From Dyella silvae (GTDB taxonomy: Bacteria; Pseudomonadota; Gammaproteobacteria; Xanthomonadales; Rhodanobacteraceae), in the NCBI RefSeq assembly GCF_026421305.1, contig NZ_JAPJBQ010000002.1, positions 62,001 to 126,000 of the forward strand: a stretch of 64,000 nt of DNA, given 5' to 3'. The notes below the pieces were generated by a model that worked only from the letters and a program-made list of their open reading frames with translations, ran no database searches and was not told the DNA's origin. Positions 62,895 to 64,000 of the stretch are shown in pieces; position 1 is the first letter of the stretch, and each line of letters begins with the position of its first letter. The translations under genes were made by a program, and so were the position numbers.

Positions 62895-63908
62895 ATGAAA
62901 GCCGTTGCCTACCGACACATCCTTCCCATCACTGATCCGCAGAGTCTGCTCGATGTCGAGTTGCCGGTGCCGGTAGTGCAGGGACGTGATCTGCTGGTGA
63001 AAGTCGAGGCCGTTTCGGTCAATCCGGTGGACACCAAAGTACGTAAGCGGGTCGACCCGCAGGGCGCCGACAAGGTGCTCGGCTGGGATGCCGCCGGCAC
63101 CGTGGTGGCGGTGGGCGCGGACGTCACGCTGTTCAAACCCGGGGATGAGGTGTTTTATGCCGGTGCTATCGATCGCCCCGGCAGTAACGCCGAGTTTCAG
63201 CTGGTGGACGAGCGCATCGTGGGGCGCAAGCCGTCCACCCTGGATTTCGCCCATGCCGCAGCCATGCCGTTGACCACCATCACCGCGTGGGAATTGTTGT
63301 TCGACCGGCTCGGCGTGCCGCGTGGCAGCAGCGCGCGCAGCGGTGTGGTGCTGGTGGTTGGCGGTGCCGGTGGGGTGGGCTCGATGGCGATTCAGCTCGC
63401 GCGTCGGCTGACTAACTACACCGTGATCGGTACGGCGTCACGCGAGGACACGCGCGCATGGGTGAAAGAGATGGGGGCCCATCACGTGGTCGACCATCAT
63501 GGTGATCTGGTCGCTGCGGTAAAGGCGGTGGCACCGCAGGGCGTCGACGTAGCACTCAGCCTTACTCACACCGATCAGCATTTCGCCGCGTTGGCTGAGC
63601 TTCTCAAACCGCAAGGCAAACTCGGACTGATCGACGATCCCGCCACACCACCTGATATCCGTCTGCTCAAGGCGAAGAGTCAGTCGTTGCACTGGGAGTC
63701 GATGTTCACCCGCTCGTTGTTCCACACCGACGACATGCAGGCACAGCACCAGCTGCTCAATGAAGCTGCGGATCTCGTCGATGCGGGCGTGCTGCGCAGC
63801 ACGCTGCGAGAGAACCTGGGCACGATCAGCGCAGCGAATGTTCGCCGCGCACACGTTCAACTGGAAAGCGCCAGCACTATTGGCAAACTGGTGTTGAGCG
63901 GCTTCTGA
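62895..63908 (+). CDS. Zinc-type alcohol dehydrogenase-like protein (MDR superfamily)
   Basis: A 337-residue medium-chain dehydrogenase of the 'zinc-binding alcohol dehydrogenase family' that itself lacks the zinc cysteines. VSVNPVDTKVRKR and LGWDAAGTVVAVG lie in the catalytic domain, and VVGGAGGVGSMAIQLAR is in the Rossmann domain near 155. AAGGAGA precedes ATG 62895. Last of the LysR-linked cluster, 26 bases after the SDR. Together the two reductases and the exporter suggest detoxification of an electrophilic carbonyl or quinone. Confidence 0.9.
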   Translation: MKAVAYRHILPITDPQSLLDVELPVPVVQGRDLLVKVEAVSVNPVDTKVRKRVDPQGADKVLGWDAAGTVVAVGADVTLFKPGDEVFYAGAIDRPGSNAEFQLVDERIVGRKPSTLDFAHAAAMPLTTITAWELLFDRLGVPRGSSARSGVVLVVGGAGGVGSMAIQLARRLTNYTVIGTASREDTRAWVKEMGAHHVVDHHGDLVAAVKAVAPQGVDVALSLTHTDQHFAALAELLKPQGKLGLIDDPATPPDIRLLKAKSQSLHWESMFTRSLFHTDDMQAQHQLLNEAADLVDAGVLRSTLRENLGTISAANVRRAHVQLESASTIGKLVLSGF

Positions 63909-63914
63909 GGGAAA

Positions 63915-64000
63915 AGCGAGGAGTGGGTGAAGAGCAGTGAGAAGTTAGAGAAAAGCCGTGACAGCTCTCTCTCACTCCTCACTTCTCTTCACTCACTCCT
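63915..64000. repeat. GAGTGAGAAG palindrome, copy 3 (cut by window end)
   Basis: Repeats of GAGGAGTGGGTGAAGAG, CAGTGAGAAG and AGAGAAAAGC pair with AGCTCTCTCTCACTCCTCAC and TTCTCTTCACTCACTCCT. It begins 6 bases after the ADH stop codon and belongs to the same family as the copies at 33071 and 57984. Confidence 0.75.

Overview
The window looks like chromosomal DNA of a high-GC gammaproteobacterium of the Xanthomonadales (Lysobacterales), most likely Rhodanobacteraceae (a Dyella-, Rhodanobacter- or Luteibacter-like organism). The pointers are the divergent rhlB / trxA-rho block with an unusually long Rho, ftsE-ftsX close to ung and rpoH, a large TonB-dependent receptor beside TPR-sulfotransferases, and a CPXCG-motif protein. 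This is judged from protein character only; no database search was run. No rRNA, tRNA, CRISPR array, prophage or transposase gene was seen.

Layout. 1-4.6 kb: the end of a chemotaxis receptor, an OmpA-like lipoprotein, a secreted protein of unknown function and an acyltransferase. 4.6-13.6 kb: conserved housekeeping genes (rho, trxA, rhlB, ftsE, ftsX, a double-receiver protein, ung, rpoH), with a perfect CIRCE operator between the rpoH promoter and gene. 13.7-22.1 kb: a two-component system followed by a complete RND efflux set (pump, adaptor, outer-membrane factor). 22.1-23.1 kb: a gene-free block of repeats. 23.1-29.5 kb: transaldolase, NDH-2, PriA, a 740-bp intergenic island and a DUF3667 membrane protein. 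29.6-41.5 kb: MATE transporter, SppA, a short-chain dehydrogenase, a 1320-residue BvgS-like hybrid kinase, a DegV protein and an AMP nucleosidase-like protein. 41.8-51.4 kb: a TonB-dependent receptor, three TPR-sulfotransferases and a TPR-aspartyl beta-hydroxylase. 51.5-64 kb: mixed metabolism and transport (quinone oxidoreductase, Kir-type potassium channel, small conserved proteins, nicotinamidase, two MFS carriers, cardiolipin synthase) and a LysR-linked MFS/SDR/ADH cluster.

The most unusual observation is a pair of ~267-bp nested-palindrome elements (20362-20629 and 27662-27927, opposite orientations). Both have a 32-bp outer stem enclosing two long hairpins and share an identical 36-nt loop core. 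Their stem sequences differ strongly between copies yet stay complementary within each copy. Both appear to have inserted at TA. Virtual removal restores a normal lipoprotein signal peptide for the outer-membrane factor and a good ribosome-binding site for priA. No transposase is visible nearby.

Other points: three copies of a GAGTGAGAAG-type palindrome behind genes (33.1, 58.0 and 63.9 kb), paired DnaA boxes in a hairpin at 28.1 kb, Arg/Gly-rich tails on both Rho and RhlB, a receiver domain lacking its phosphoacceptor Asp, and a sulfotransferase start codon placed directly behind a strong terminator.
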